A stretch of 64,000 nucleotides of DNA from Lachnospiraceae bacterium (lineage in GTDB: Bacteria > Bacillota > Clostridia > Lachnospirales > Lachnospiraceae): NCBI GenBank assembly GCA_029067085.1, contig JAIEFE010000018.1, forward strand, positions 1 to 64,000, in the 5' to 3' direction. Positions 20,400 to 29,895 of this stretch are shown piece by piece (position 1 is the stretch's first letter; the number at the start of each line of letters is the position of its first letter). The notes below the pieces were generated by a model. The model saw only the letters and a list, made by a program, of their open reading frames with translations. It was not told where the DNA came from and ran no database searches. A program made the position numbers and the translations under genes.

Positions 20400-22385
20400 A
20401 TGAAGCAAACCCTATTTACTAAATCTGCATTTCAAACAATTCTGGTAATCGCAGGCACCATTATTTTCAGCCTGCTTGGATTGTTGACGATTACCCGCCA
20501 TGATAATAAATATATAACAAAGGCAGTGCTTATACAAGACAATCTGTGTATCATTCCAGAAAAAGGCTATTGTTCTCTTGTGGACGGTTGGGAGCTTTAT
20601 CCGGATCTTTTACTCTTTCCGGAGGATTTTTCTGAAAAGGCGCCGTCCTATTACAGCACATGGGCGGGAGAATATCCAAACCTCTCCTTATTCCATGAAG
20701 ATAGAAACCCTTACGGGACTGCAACGTGGCGTCTGCACCTTATCGGAAGCGGTAATGTCATGCTCTATCTGCAGGAGCCTCTCTGCGCCGCAAGAGTCTA
20801 TGTGGACAGACTTTGCCTGGGCGAAACCGGCGAAGTAACTCATGACAAATACTCTCCCCTTATAAAAGACACCGCTTATTCCTTTTATCTTGACGGCGAG
20901 GCGGAACTGATTATCCAGACCGCCAACTATACCCATTATTATGGCGGAATCTGGTATGTACCTGTAATAGGAGATGCGGACAGCGTCAGTCATCTCATTG
21001 CCGCCCGCATGATTATCTATGGGCTGCTGTTTTTCTCAACACTCACACTCTCTTTATTTTGTATCGTACTTTGGAAGCGCAAAGAAGACGGCAGCAAAGC
21101 TGCCACATTCTATTTTGGCCTGTTAAGCCTGTCCTTTGCAGTGCGAATCTGCTATCCCTTCTTAAGATTGTCCGGCGTGCCGCTTGTACGCACGCTTTAT
21201 GTGATAGAAGATGCCGCCGCTGTATCGGGCATTTACTTTTCCGTACAGATCGCCCTCTTGTTATTCCTGCCGGATAGTTTGAAACGGCTGAAAAAAGCGC
21301 TGCACATTCTTTCTTTAAGCGTCTGCGGCATTGTTATCATTGCGCCTTTATTTGTATTTTCTGCTGTTCCCGCTCTTGTGCTATGGTACGGGCCATTCAT
21401 TTCATGGTATAAGGTAATCATGGCCTTCCTGCTGATCAGCATGACCGTCTACGGCGCTTTTATAGGACTGCATCATATCAAAATAATTCTTGCAGCCGCT
21501 ACCGCAAACGGCATCTGCCTTTTCTACAGCGTCCTGACAATCGGTTACTACGAACCGTTTGCCGGCGCTTATCCGGAAGAATATGGCGCGTTTTGTATGG
21601 TGATCGCTTTCGCCGCCCTGATGGTGCGGCGCAGCAGAGAAATGACTGCAGAAAACATAAAACTTAATCTTCATCTGCAAGAGGAAGTTGATGAAAAAAC
21701 AGAACATCTGCAAAAGCTTCTCGTAGAGAGAGGACAGCTTATCACAGAATTGGGACACGATATGAAATCTCCTCTGACATCCCTCTCTAATATGGCGCAG
21801 ATTATACGGCTGAATGATATTATGCTGGATGAAGACACTCGTAAAAGGATGCTTCACATAGAAGAGCAGTGTGATATTTTATCAGAACGTCTTAAATCCA
21901 TTCAGGAGATAGCTGCCCAGACAAGCTCTCCTGTCAAAATGGAATCACTGCTGCTCAATACGTTCCTATCAGACTTTTATCGCACCTGTCGCCCGATCAT
22001 AGAACTATACGGCCCCAATTTCCTTAAAAATATTACCTCACGTCCCTGCCGGATCATGGCAAACCGCGAACAACTTTTCCGTGCACTGGAAAACCTGTTA
22101 TACAATGCAGCCGACTTTACGCCGCCGGAGGGTAAGATAACGCTTTTCCTCACAGCTGACGAAGAATTTGCCTACGTCACGGTTTCAGATACCGGCTGCG
22201 GCATACCGGAAAAAGATCTCCCCAATATTTTCAGCCGTTCCTACACTACACGCAGCGACAAAGGCGGACAAGGACTGGGACTTGCCATTACCCGCACCAT
22301 TGTCTTAGAACACGCCGGGCAGATAGACGCTGTTTCCACAGAGGGGGAAGGAACTACCTTTACGATCCGCCTTCCTGTACTGTGA
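20400..22385 (+). CDS. Sensor histidine kinase with 7TMR-DISM-like membrane domain
   Basis: 661 residues. An N-terminal helix, an extracellular domain of about 180 residues (WRLHLIGSGNVMLYLQEPL resembles carbohydrate-binding jelly rolls), and about seven membrane helices (residues 200-400) precede the kinase core. The H-box is LGHDMKSPLTSL, the N-box LENLLYNAADFT, and the G-boxes SDTGCGIPEKD and GQGLGLAIT. It would phosphorylate the regulator at 17943-18626. The extracellular part suggests sensing of a small molecule or glycan (inference). Its stop directly abuts the stop of the convergent chemoreceptor gene. Confidence 0.92.
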   Translation: MKQTLFTKSAFQTILVIAGTIIFSLLGLLTITRHDNKYITKAVLIQDNLCIIPEKGYCSLVDGWELYPDLLLFPEDFSEKAPSYYSTWAGEYPNLSLFHEDRNPYGTATWRLHLIGSGNVMLYLQEPLCAARVYVDRLCLGETGEVTHDKYSPLIKDTAYSFYLDGEAELIIQTANYTHYYGGIWYVPVIGDADSVSHLIAARMIIYGLLFFSTLTLSLFCIVLWKRKEDGSKAATFYFGLLSLSFAVRICYPFLRLSGVPLVRTLYVIEDAAAVSGIYFSVQIALLLFLPDSLKRLKKALHILSLSVCGIVIIAPLFVFSAVPALVLWYGPFISWYKVIMAFLLISMTVYGAFIGLHHIKIILAAATANGICLFYSVLTIGYYEPFAGAYPEEYGAFCMVIAFAALMVRRSREMTAENIKLNLHLQEEVDEKTEHLQKLLVERGQLITELGHDMKSPLTSLSNMAQIIRLNDIMLDEDTRKRMLHIEEQCDILSERLKSIQEIAAQTSSPVKMESLLLNTFLSDFYRTCRPIIELYGPNFLKNITSRPCRIMANREQLFRALENLLYNAADFTPPEGKITLFLTADEEFAYVTVSDTGCGIPEKDLPNIFSRSYTTRSDKGGQGLGLAITRTIVLEHAGQIDAVSTEGEGTTFTIRLPVL

Positions 22386-24053
22386 TCAAAGTTTAAAATA
22401 GGAAACAGATTCTTTTAATTCTTCCGATACGTTATTGGTATCTGTTGTCTGGCTGCTTATCATTTCAATATTTTCTCGCAGCTCTTCTATAGAAGCTGTC
22501 GTTTCCTGACAACTGGCAGTATTTGTTTCCGATACGGCAGACAGGCTGCGTACTTCCTCAAGTACCTTTTCCTTATCATGATTGAGAGCATCTATTTCCT
22601 TTGATATATCATGAATGGTCTCCACCGTAATGTGGATTTTATCATTGACCCTATCAAAACTGTCACTTACCGTAGCCAGTGCATTTCCTTCCGAATCAAC
22701 CGCTTCTTTGATCTGATTTGCAAGCTGCACATTGTTTTGAGATTTCTCAATAATTTCACCTATAATGGTTTGAATTTCTTTTGCCGATCTGTCAGATTCA
22801 CCGGCCAGACTCTGTATAGAGGCGGCAACGACCGCGAACCCGGCTCCTGCTTCCCCTGCTCTTGCGGCTTCAATTGAGGCATTCAGCGCCAGCATACTGG
22901 TCTGGCTCGCAATGTTTGTAATCGCATCTGCCGCATTTCTGATATGTTCAATTGCCTCATTTGCCTCATCAATCCCCGTTACAACATGCTCGGATATCAT
23001 AACTGTATTTTTATTCGCATCAATTAGAAGGGTCAGATCATCCTTTGCCTCATTACTGATCGTTTCAATTTCCTGTGCTTCCTTTTCTGTTGTCACCGCA
23101 CTTTCAGCAATGGAAAGTATACTCTCCCCCACATTCTGCATGGATGCAGCCGTGGTCTGAACTGATTCCGCAATATAAACGGAACCTTTCGACAATTCAT
23201 TTACGGCATCTACTATACCTTCTGTTGCTTCATTAGAAGTCTGAATCCCACTGTGGATCATTTTTACATTTTGATACAGCCTTAACGTCTTGTCATCCAC
23301 TTTAGAAATAATATTTTTCAAATTACTCTGAAGACTTTCCGCAGAGTCTATCAGCGTCGAAATTTCCTTAATAGACGATGCATTGGCTATATCAATACTC
23401 AGACTGCCGCTTGAAAGCAAACGTGTGTATTCGGCTATCCTGACGATCGGTTTTCGTATTTTTAAACCGACAGCTACAATTGCAGCTACACAAATCACCG
23501 CCACGCATACGAACACTAACACGATCGTCCTGGTATTGCTTGCGATATTATCTCCTACAATGGATTCCGGTATCCCGGCAAACGCCATGCCGACGACATC
23601 ATCTGATTCGTCGTAAACAGGAAGATAACAGACATAGTACTTCTCTCCTCCTATTACAGTCCCATCAGCATAATAATCTTTTCCCTGTCTGACAGTCTCC
23701 CAAATTCCTTCCGCCGACTTTGTACCGATATTACGTTCCCCGTCTTCTTTATAAATGGACGTGATAAATCTAACGTCCTCAATAAACAGAGTAAGCTCAA
23801 TATCCTGATTTTTGTAGCTGTCAATAAAACTCAGACTGGCTTCATCTACCGCCAGAATTTCTTCATTGATATCCCACTCAAAATATTCTCTGACTGCCGT
23901 AGACGCCGCCTGCAGACGCAAATATACATCTTCTTCCAAATTGCTTTTCATCTTAAAAATCGCTACCAGAGAGATCGTAGCAGATGCTACAAATAAGGGA
24001 ATCAATCCCATCAGCATACTAGTCGCTAAAAAGGGTAATTTGTGCTTTTTCAT
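22386..24053 (-). CDS. Methyl-accepting chemotaxis protein with single Cache sensor
   Basis: About 555 residues. Signal-anchor helix, an extracellular Cache-like domain of about 150 residues (IEDVRFITSIYKEDGERNIG, YYVCYLPVYDESDDVVGMAFAG), second helix, HAMP-like linker and signalling tip ([22 protein letters not shown]). The ATG at 24053 has GGAGGAAAC upstream. The upstream in-frame ATG at 24095 is rejected. It is the fourth chemoreceptor in the window. Confidence 0.93.
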   Translation of the reverse strand: MKKHKLPFLATSMLMGLIPLFVASATISLVAIFKMKSNLEEDVYLRLQAASTAVREYFEWDINEEILAVDEASLSFIDSYKNQDIELTLFIEDVRFITSIYKEDGERNIGTKSAEGIWETVRQGKDYYADGTVIGGEKYYVCYLPVYDESDDVVGMAFAGIPESIVGDNIASNTRTIVLVFVCVAVICVAAIVAVGLKIRKPIVRIAEYTRLLSSGSLSIDIANASSIKEISTLIDSAESLQSNLKNIISKVDDKTLRLYQNVKMIHSGIQTSNEATEGIVDAVNELSKGSVYIAESVQTTAASMQNVGESILSIAESAVTTEKEAQEIETISNEAKDDLTLLIDANKNTVMISEHVVTGIDEANEAIEHIRNAADAITNIASQTSMLALNASIEAARAGEAGAGFAVVAASIQSLAGESDRSAKEIQTIIGEIIEKSQNNVQLANQIKEAVDSEGNALATVSDSFDRVNDKIHITVETIHDISKEIDALNHDKEKVLEEVRSLSAVSETNTASCQETTASIEELRENIEMISSQTTDTNNVSEELKESVSYFKL

Positions 24054-24170
24054 AAGTTTCCTCCGAAAGTACTTTAGGCATCTGTCAATATTCAAAATGC
24101 TTTATCAATTTACTATAGCATAGTCTGAAATGAATGTACAGAAGAAAGGCAAAGGTAAACAAACGACAAT

Positions 24171-24204
24171 GCAGGCAAGAAGCCTCAATTCGGCTTTTGC
24201 CTGC
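24171..24204 (-). terminator. Terminator of the PadR/DUF4097 operon
   Basis: A long stem of GCAGGCAAGAAGCC with GGCTTTTGCCTGC lies 31 bp after the DUF4097 stop. On the minus strand it is followed by TTGTCGTTTGTTT. Confidence 0.7.
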
Positions 24205-24234
24205 ATCTTCTCTGATCCGGGAAGTGTAATTCTA

Positions 24235-25476
24235 TTAATACTTCATAATTCTTACGTCTCCGCTGGTTGTTCCGATCCGTATGCTGTTCCCCTGTTGATT
24301 CTGTCCATGGGTTCCCTGAGCGCTGTTCCCCCTCTTGGAGAATTTCAGGTCGTCATCAAAGAAAGTTTCGATATCCCCGCTCGTGGTCTCTGCACTGAAA
24401 TCAAATGTGCTGTCCTGCAAAAGTTTCACATTCACAGATCCGCTGCTGGTATTGATGTCCAATCTCCCGCTTAGCTCCACGACCTCTAGGTTGACATCGC
24501 CACTGGTCGTCTCAATCGACCCGTTATCATTTTGCCCCGTTACCCGAACTTCACCGCTTGTCGTATGAATCTTCCATAATCCGTCTGCTCCATCGATCGT
24601 AACATCGCCGGAGCTTGTCGATACAGAACGATCACCGCTTCCTTCCATGATCTTCGCATTCCCGCTCGTAGAGCTAAAGGCAGCATTTCCGTCAATATGC
24701 TGTACCGTGATATCTCCACTGGTGGTTGCTATCTGCGCATTTCCTGTGATCGTCTCCGCATTCACATACCCGCTGGTACTTGCTATGTTCGTTTCTCCCA
24801 CAAGCTGCTTTACCGCGATATCTCCACTGGTGGTCGCTATATTGATATCTCCGGCGGTTCCATTTCCGTTTGTATCAATCTTTTCAACCCTGACATTTCC
24901 GCTGGTACTTGCCAATGATACATTGCCTGCCATGACATCCGGCATAGTAATCTCACCGCTTGTAGATGCTGCGCTCAAATCCTTTTCCAGTATCAGATCC
25001 ATTTCGGAAGTAATGTTGCCGCTGGACGTTGCAAGCGCTAGTTCCCCCTTGTAGGAAGCCGGCAGCCAGACTTCCGTGTAACCGCCTCCATACCCAAAGT
25101 GGAAAAATCCTGCCCGTATTCTGCTTCTCTTCTTCCCTTTTACTTCGATCCTGCTGCCATTCACCGACACTGTGGACAGCTCATTCTCATTCAGCTCGAA
25201 CTCGTTATACTCTTTTATCGCCAACACGTCTCCCTGGCCCTCGTACAGATAAATATCATTGCTGTTCTTACTATAGAAAATGGAAATGCTGTCGATTCCC
25301 TCCATCGGCACTTCTTTTTCGAGCACCAGATGCATGCCGGCATAGTCTCTACTATAATATCCGCCTCGAAAGCCCCTGTATATATTGTGCCCTGTCATGC
25401 CATAAGCAAATATTCCGCACAAAAAAACAGTCAAAATGCACAGCATCACAAGCAGCCCGATTTTTAAATTTCTCAT
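24235..25476 (-). CDS. DUF4097 family beta-strand repeat protein
   Basis: 413 residues. An N-terminal membrane helix (IGLLVMLCILTVFLCGIFAYG) is followed by a region built from about a dozen copies of a TTSGDI/STSGNV motif spaced roughly 15-20 residues apart, predicted to form a beta-helix outside or at the membrane. The repeated codons also leave long open frames on the opposite strand, which are shadows. Members of this family are usually encoded next to PadR and permease-prefix genes, as here; their function is unknown. Confidence 0.9.
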   Translation of the reverse strand: MRNLKIGLLVMLCILTVFLCGIFAYGMTGHNIYRGFRGGYYSRDYAGMHLVLEKEVPMEGIDSISIFYSKNSNDIYLYEGQGDVLAIKEYNEFELNENELSTVSVNGSRIEVKGKKRSRIRAGFFHFGYGGGYTEVWLPASYKGELALATSSGNITSEMDLILEKDLSAASTSGEITMPDVMAGNVSLASTSGNVRVEKIDTNGNGTAGDINIATTSGDIAVKQLVGETNIASTSGYVNAETITGNAQIATTSGDITVQHIDGNAAFSSTSGNAKIMEGSGDRSVSTSSGDVTIDGADGLWKIHTTSGEVRVTGQNDNGSIETTSGDVNLEVVELSGRLDINTSSGSVNVKLLQDSTFDFSAETTSGDIETFFDDDLKFSKRGNSAQGTHGQNQQGNSIRIGTTSGDVRIMKY

Positions 25477-25491
25477 ATTCCGTCATCCCTT

Positions 25492-26184
25492 TCATTCAAA
25501 ATAATTATCTTGCTTTTTCAAATCAAAAATAAGTTTAACAATCGCCTGCACGCAAGCTGCGATCAGGAAAATGATCCAAGTGATATACCATTTAAAAGTA
25601 ATAAAGCTTATGATAAAATACAGGGCCAATGTCGCTGTCCATATAACAGAATTAACGGATCTCCTGACTGCCTTTTCTTTATTGCTATTGTACTTTGCCT
25701 CCTTATACAGCTCGACCATGTCATCTTTCTCCCTTTTTGTGTATCCGGGATACATGTTTGCCGCATACACAAGCATGACTGTCGGTATAATGCATATCAG
25801 CAGAGCAAGCACAAAACCAAGCGCTGCCAGATCATACCTGTAACTCCTTGTTATCTCACTGATCAAACCAAAGAAAAAGAATACGACTCCCGCAAAAACA
25901 TACAATCCTACCGCAGTGGCTGTGAACATCGCCTTTTTCTTTCTGTCCTTTTCAGACAGCGTAAGCAGATTCCGCTCCTCCAGCTCCGGGAAAAGTTCTG
26001 TCACATCACCGATGGATTCTACCACATTATGATAGGCATCCTCCTCGGAATATCCGTCTGCCACCATGTCATCATATTTATCCATGGCATTCTGCATCAT
26101 CTCCTGTTTCAGATCGAGTGCCTTTCTTGTCTTGGGTGCATCTTCAAATAATTCATTAAAATGCAGTGTGATCTTTTCTTTCAT
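25492..26184 (-). CDS. Permease-prefix-domain/DUF1700-like membrane protein
   Basis: About 230 residues. The first 80 form a soluble helical 'permease prefix domain 1' (ALDLKQEMMQNAMDKYDDMVADGYSEEDAYHNVVESIGD). Four or five membrane helices follow. GGAGGAG lies six bases before the ATG at 26184. Genes of this kind sit between padR and DUF4097 genes in many Firmicutes and are thought to couple a membrane signal to the neighbouring protein; no biochemical role is established. Confidence 0.88.
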   Translation of the reverse strand: MKEKITLHFNELFEDAPKTRKALDLKQEMMQNAMDKYDDMVADGYSEEDAYHNVVESIGDVTELFPELEERNLLTLSEKDRKKKAMFTATAVGLYVFAGVVFFFFGLISEITRSYRYDLAALGFVLALLICIIPTVMLVYAANMYPGYTKREKDDMVELYKEAKYNSNKEKAVRRSVNSVIWTATLALYFIISFITFKWYITWIIFLIAACVQAIVKLIFDLKKQDNYFE

Positions 26185-26218
26185 AGTCTTCTCCTCCATA
26201 TAAATTGCCTCTTTCATT

Positions 26219-27463
26219 TTATTTTACAGCGGATTCCTTTTCAAGAACCATAAAAACCTTTTTGGAGTACAGCGAAACTGCCATAGCCAAAATCGCTGCG
26301 CCTATCATTACCAAATACGGCTTGTCGGCAAAAACATCAAACAACACTCCGTAAACCGCCTGTCCAACAGGCTGGGAGCAACTTGACACGGCAATAATCA
26401 CAGCCATTATTTTGCCGAGAAGATTAGGCGGAGTTTGCTGCTGCGCCGCTGTCATCATGGACACGCTGAACATTGTGGAAGCACACATTGCGCCGAAGCT
26501 TATGGCGGTTATTATGAAATATCCGATGTTTTTCGGTATTGCTTCAAAAACTGAAATTCCCATAAAAAGAGCCGCCAGCGAGCATATTATTAAAAATACA
26601 TATCCGTTCTTAAGACGAATTTTTTCCGCCGCTGCGCCCGCGATAATTCCTCCCACAAGCCCTCCCAAACCCATTGCGCCTTGCGTTATCCCGATAGCAG
26701 TATCGGACATTCCCAAAATCTGCACCACAATTACAGGAATACCCACAATCATCATTGCCGACAAAATAAGATTGAACAGTGCAATCATTCCCAGTACCGA
26801 AAGGAAAATCGGCTTTTCGTTTTTAATAAATTTAAAGCTGTCCGACAGATCGGAACCCACCGCACTAAAAATACTTTTGCCGTCGGTATTTTTTTCAAAA
26901 GGGATATGTATGAAAATTTCCATAACTGCCGAAAAAACAAAGCAGCCGACGCTTATAAAAAGAATGGGCATTATCCCGAACGCACCGAACAGAGCGCCGC
27001 CTATTATAGGTCCCAGCAGGCTCGCCAGAGTGCTTACCATATTTATCACTGCGTTGCCCTGCATAAGAAATTGATTTTCCGCAATAAGCGGTATGCTTGC
27101 CTGAACGGTGGGCTGATAGATTCCCGAAATACCGTACAGTATCATCAGCACAGCTATCATCAGCGGAACAAGCGAAATTTTTCCCAGAGCAAAGCTGAAT
27201 ATCAAAATTACCGCCGCTGTTGTAAAATCAAGCGCCACCATAATATTCCGTTTGTTTTTTCTGTCAGCAATAACTCCCCCAAAGAGAGAAAAAAACACCA
27301 TTGGAATAAATGCGCAGGCTGTTACCACTCCGAAAAGAGAAGAAGAATCCGTCTCGCGAAGCAGGTAAAGCGGCAAAGCAAACCGCAGTATGGCGTTTCC
27401 GAAAAGCGATATTATCTGGCCGATAACAACCATTGTAAAATCGCGTTTAAAAAGTTTGTTCAT
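26219..27463 (-). CDS. MFS transporter, macrolide-efflux-like
   Basis: 414 residues with 12 predicted helices. The major facilitator signature is visible as GGVIADRKNKRNIMVAL after helix 2, and the overall order resembles the MefA/MFS_3 group that exports macrolides and other drugs. Substrate specificity is not proven. It sits between padR and the permease-prefix gene, an order in which a transporter is not usually found. The next gene overlaps or closely follows its stop (26219). Confidence 0.9.
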   Translation of the reverse strand: MNKLFKRDFTMVVIGQIISLFGNAILRFALPLYLLRETDSSSLFGVVTACAFIPMVFFSLFGGVIADRKNKRNIMVALDFTTAAVILIFSFALGKISLVPLMIAVLMILYGISGIYQPTVQASIPLIAENQFLMQGNAVINMVSTLASLLGPIIGGALFGAFGIMPILFISVGCFVFSAVMEIFIHIPFEKNTDGKSIFSAVGSDLSDSFKFIKNEKPIFLSVLGMIALFNLILSAMMIVGIPVIVVQILGMSDTAIGITQGAMGLGGLVGGIIAGAAAEKIRLKNGYVFLIICSLAALFMGISVFEAIPKNIGYFIITAISFGAMCASTMFSVSMMTAAQQQTPPNLLGKIMAVIIAVSSCSQPVGQAVYGVLFDVFADKPYLVMIGAAILAMAVSLYSKKVFMVLEKESAVK

Positions 27464-27500
27464 ATTTGTACCTCTGATTTGCTTTTTTATGTTGTCAACT

Positions 27501-27824
27501 TTATTTTAAAAGCTGATCGATAATTTCCTTAGCTTCCTGCCACTCCTGCTTATAACCCTGATATGCCTTTCTGCCCTCGGCCGTTATGGCATAGTAGCGG
27601 CGCCTTGCCCCGACTGTCTCATCACCCCAGTAGGTTCTGATGCTGCCAGCCTGTTCCAGCCGTCGAAATGCTGAGTAGAGCGTCGCTTCTTTCAATTCAT
27701 AGGCATTGTTGGTTTTCTTCATAATGTCCTTGTTGATCTGATAACCATAACTGTCCTGTTCCAAAAGGTGCGAAAGTATGATCGCTTCCGTGTGTCCTCT
27801 GATAATATCTGATGTAATCGACAT
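27501..27824 (-). CDS. PadR family transcriptional regulator
   Basis: 107 residues. Winged-helix PadR fold: LSHLLEQDSYGYQINKDI, then YSAFRRLEQAGSIRTYWGD and RRRYYAITAEGRKAY. A strong AAAGGAGGAAAG ribosome site precedes it. As the first gene of the operon it probably represses the transcription of itself, the MFS pump, the permease-prefix protein and DUF4097, and is relieved by the drug or membrane stress (family knowledge). Confidence 0.93.
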   Translation of the reverse strand: MSITSDIIRGHTEAIILSHLLEQDSYGYQINKDIMKKTNNAYELKEATLYSAFRRLEQAGSIRTYWGDETVGARRRYYAITAEGRKAYQGYKQEWQEAKEIIDQLLK

Positions 27825-28052
27825 GCTCTTTCCTCCTTTCTCGTATGCTCTAATATATTACATTTCATTTCATAGTATCTGTTCTGATGATATACAATAT
27901 ATATTAATATACCTCGCCTGTCAAGGTATGTTGGCAAAAAAATGATAACTTTATTATAAGGTCCGGAACGGCTTATGGAGTTTCAGATAGAGTCATAATA
28001 AGCCATAGAATAACAATAGAGATGTCAACAGATTAGCAGAAACACGAAAAAT

Positions 28053-28190
28053 TCTATTAAGATCATTGATCACAATCGAGATTCCCACAATCCCGTCATC
28101 CAGAATCGTACATGAAACCAGAAATTCTTCAATAGAAAAAGCAGCCAGCATCGCGCCTGCCACCAGTATCATATAACTAAAAATCTGCAT
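28053..28190 (-). pseudogene. N-terminal relic of a YitT family gene
   Basis: The first 46 codons (MQIFSYMILVAGAMLAAFSI, then DGIVGISIVINDL) closely match the start of the YitT gene at 6676-7551, including AFSIEEFLV.CTILD. After that the match ends and no membrane segments follow. The fragment is too short to fold, and shows that part of the first block was duplicated or that homologous segments were once present here. Confidence 0.85.
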
Positions 28191-28231
28191 CCTTATACTC
28201 CGAACTATATTTCAGCATGATTAATCTGCTA

Positions 28232-29614
28232 TTATATGGTACTCATATCAAATTCTTTGACTGAATCATTATCATAATAAAATATTCTCATTATTCTTCC
28301 GGGATTCTGTAAAAATTTCTTTATAGCTGGAATACATCTTTGACATGGTTTATGTTTCACGAACATATAACACTGCCCCAAATCGGTATCACTTATGAAT
28401 GAAAAAATTTTACGCTCGCAACATGAATAACCGCCCTGTATTTCATTTTTATCTATTTTTCTTTTTATAGCATCTTCAACAGTTTCTCCATTAGAAGGAA
28501 TACTAGGACCATTAGTATATGGATATCTCTTAGTTAATAAATTAAGTCCAGCATATTTTGAATTTTGCAAGACAGAATCAGCTAGAATTATGCTATTTAT
28601 TTTAGTCATCAACGCTTTATTCGAACGTTTCTTGTTTTGATCATAACCAAAATATGCCTCTATTACGGGATCAGTGACATCGAATGGACCGCTAAGCGAA
28701 ATATATTCATCAGTATTGATATCAAAAACGCAAAAGCATCCTCTTTTGTTACTCCTGAAATATCCAAAATTATGATAACCACCTTTATCACAGGAATTAA
28801 TGCAATCAATCATATGATTCACAGAATTTCTAAAATCAGCTTCGTCAATTGATGTTGATGCCAAGTAATCATTTATTGTTTTTGTTGCATCTGATACTAT
28901 CAAATCGTCTGCTTCTTTAATAAAGTCAGAGTAGAACTCGTCATGAAGAACCATTTGGCAAGTAAGTGGTTCACGATTATAAGCCCGAAGCCTGTATGGT
29001 GAAATATATTTTATCATTCGAATTAATTGACGACGTTCCCGGATTAATGGTGAAATCTTCTTAACAAGTTTTTCGTATAAATAATAGGGTTGTCTAAGAT
29101 GATTTTCATCTCGGAAATATTTTTCTATAGCAATTATTTCATCATTATATTGACTATTCTCGTCAAAAAATGCGGAAAATTCTTCACGAATTTCATCAAA
29201 TGATTTATCATTCTGCCATGTATTACGACAAGCATTTATAAAGCGATATATATATTCACATAAATCAATATCATTCGATTCTGAATTTATGGATTTATCA
29301 ATTTCAGCTAGAAGTCCTTTATTATAAGCCAAAAATTTTTGAGCAATATCATAACCTAAATGCATGTCTTTATTTGCAATATTGTATTCACTCTTTGAGA
29401 TGGTATTTTTCATCAATTTCAAAAGGTGAACGTCAAAAAGATATTCACTAGGCTGTTTTAGACTATTTTCTGATTCATAAACATCTTCGCTAAAATTTTC
29501 TTCAAAGCTAGAGTATACTATATTTTTAAAAGTATCAGCCCAATTCTTATGTTCATCAAACTCTTCTTTGAAAGAAAGTTGTTCTTTACCATAATTCCAT
29601 ATAAAAGTTTTCAT
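28232..29614 (-). CDS. Unknown protein with C-terminal deaminase-like zinc signature
   Basis: 460 residues behind AAGGAGAA. The first 280 residues are helical, charged and unlike anything I recognise. The C-terminal part has the layout of a cytidine-deaminase-fold enzyme: strands (GCFCVFDINTDEYISL), a CxE pair (SCCERKIF, Cys398 and Glu400), a strand, PCxxC (HKPCQRC, Cys424 and Cys427), and a final strand (RIMRIFYYD). In this superfamily these residues bind zinc and provide the catalytic acid. Substrate (nucleotide, nucleic acid or protein) is unknown. It is AT-rich, stands alone, and might be a defence or toxin effector. Confidence 0.6.
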   Translation of the reverse strand: MKTFIWNYGKEQLSFKEEFDEHKNWADTFKNIVYSSFEENFSEDVYESENSLKQPSEYLFDVHLLKLMKNTISKSEYNIANKDMHLGYDIAQKFLAYNKGLLAEIDKSINSESNDIDLCEYIYRFINACRNTWQNDKSFDEIREEFSAFFDENSQYNDEIIAIEKYFRDENHLRQPYYLYEKLVKKISPLIRERRQLIRMIKYISPYRLRAYNREPLTCQMVLHDEFYSDFIKEADDLIVSDATKTINDYLASTSIDEADFRNSVNHMIDCINSCDKGGYHNFGYFRSNKRGCFCVFDINTDEYISLSGPFDVTDPVIEAYFGYDQNKKRSNKALMTKINSIILADSVLQNSKYAGLNLLTKRYPYTNGPSIPSNGETVEDAIKRKIDKNEIQGGYSCCERKIFSFISDTDLGQCYMFVKHKPCQRCIPAIKKFLQNPGRIMRIFYYDNDSVKEFDMSTI

Positions 29615-29895
29615 TTTATTTTCTCCTTAGTTTGTCAAGATATCCTCTTTTTCATTTGAATATGTTACTTCCTTATTGAAGTTTCAGCGTTCTCAATGTA
29701 TTAATTCTAACAAAACAATACCACGGCCACATTATGTAGTCAACCAGATTCAGAAGCCATCTTTTCGAAAATTATTTTAGATTATTTTTAAATTATGACT
29801 TATAACCCATTACTTTAAAATCAGCATGATTTAATCTTAAATTATGAAACGAATAAATTATTCTAGTTTGCTGATTTTCCGTTGTCAAAATGTTG

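Noticed and set aside
24335..25054. Long open frames on the plus strand opposite the DUF4097 gene
   Set aside because: They result from the repeated codons of the TSGD motifs; no ribosome site, and the minus-strand protein has a clear family.
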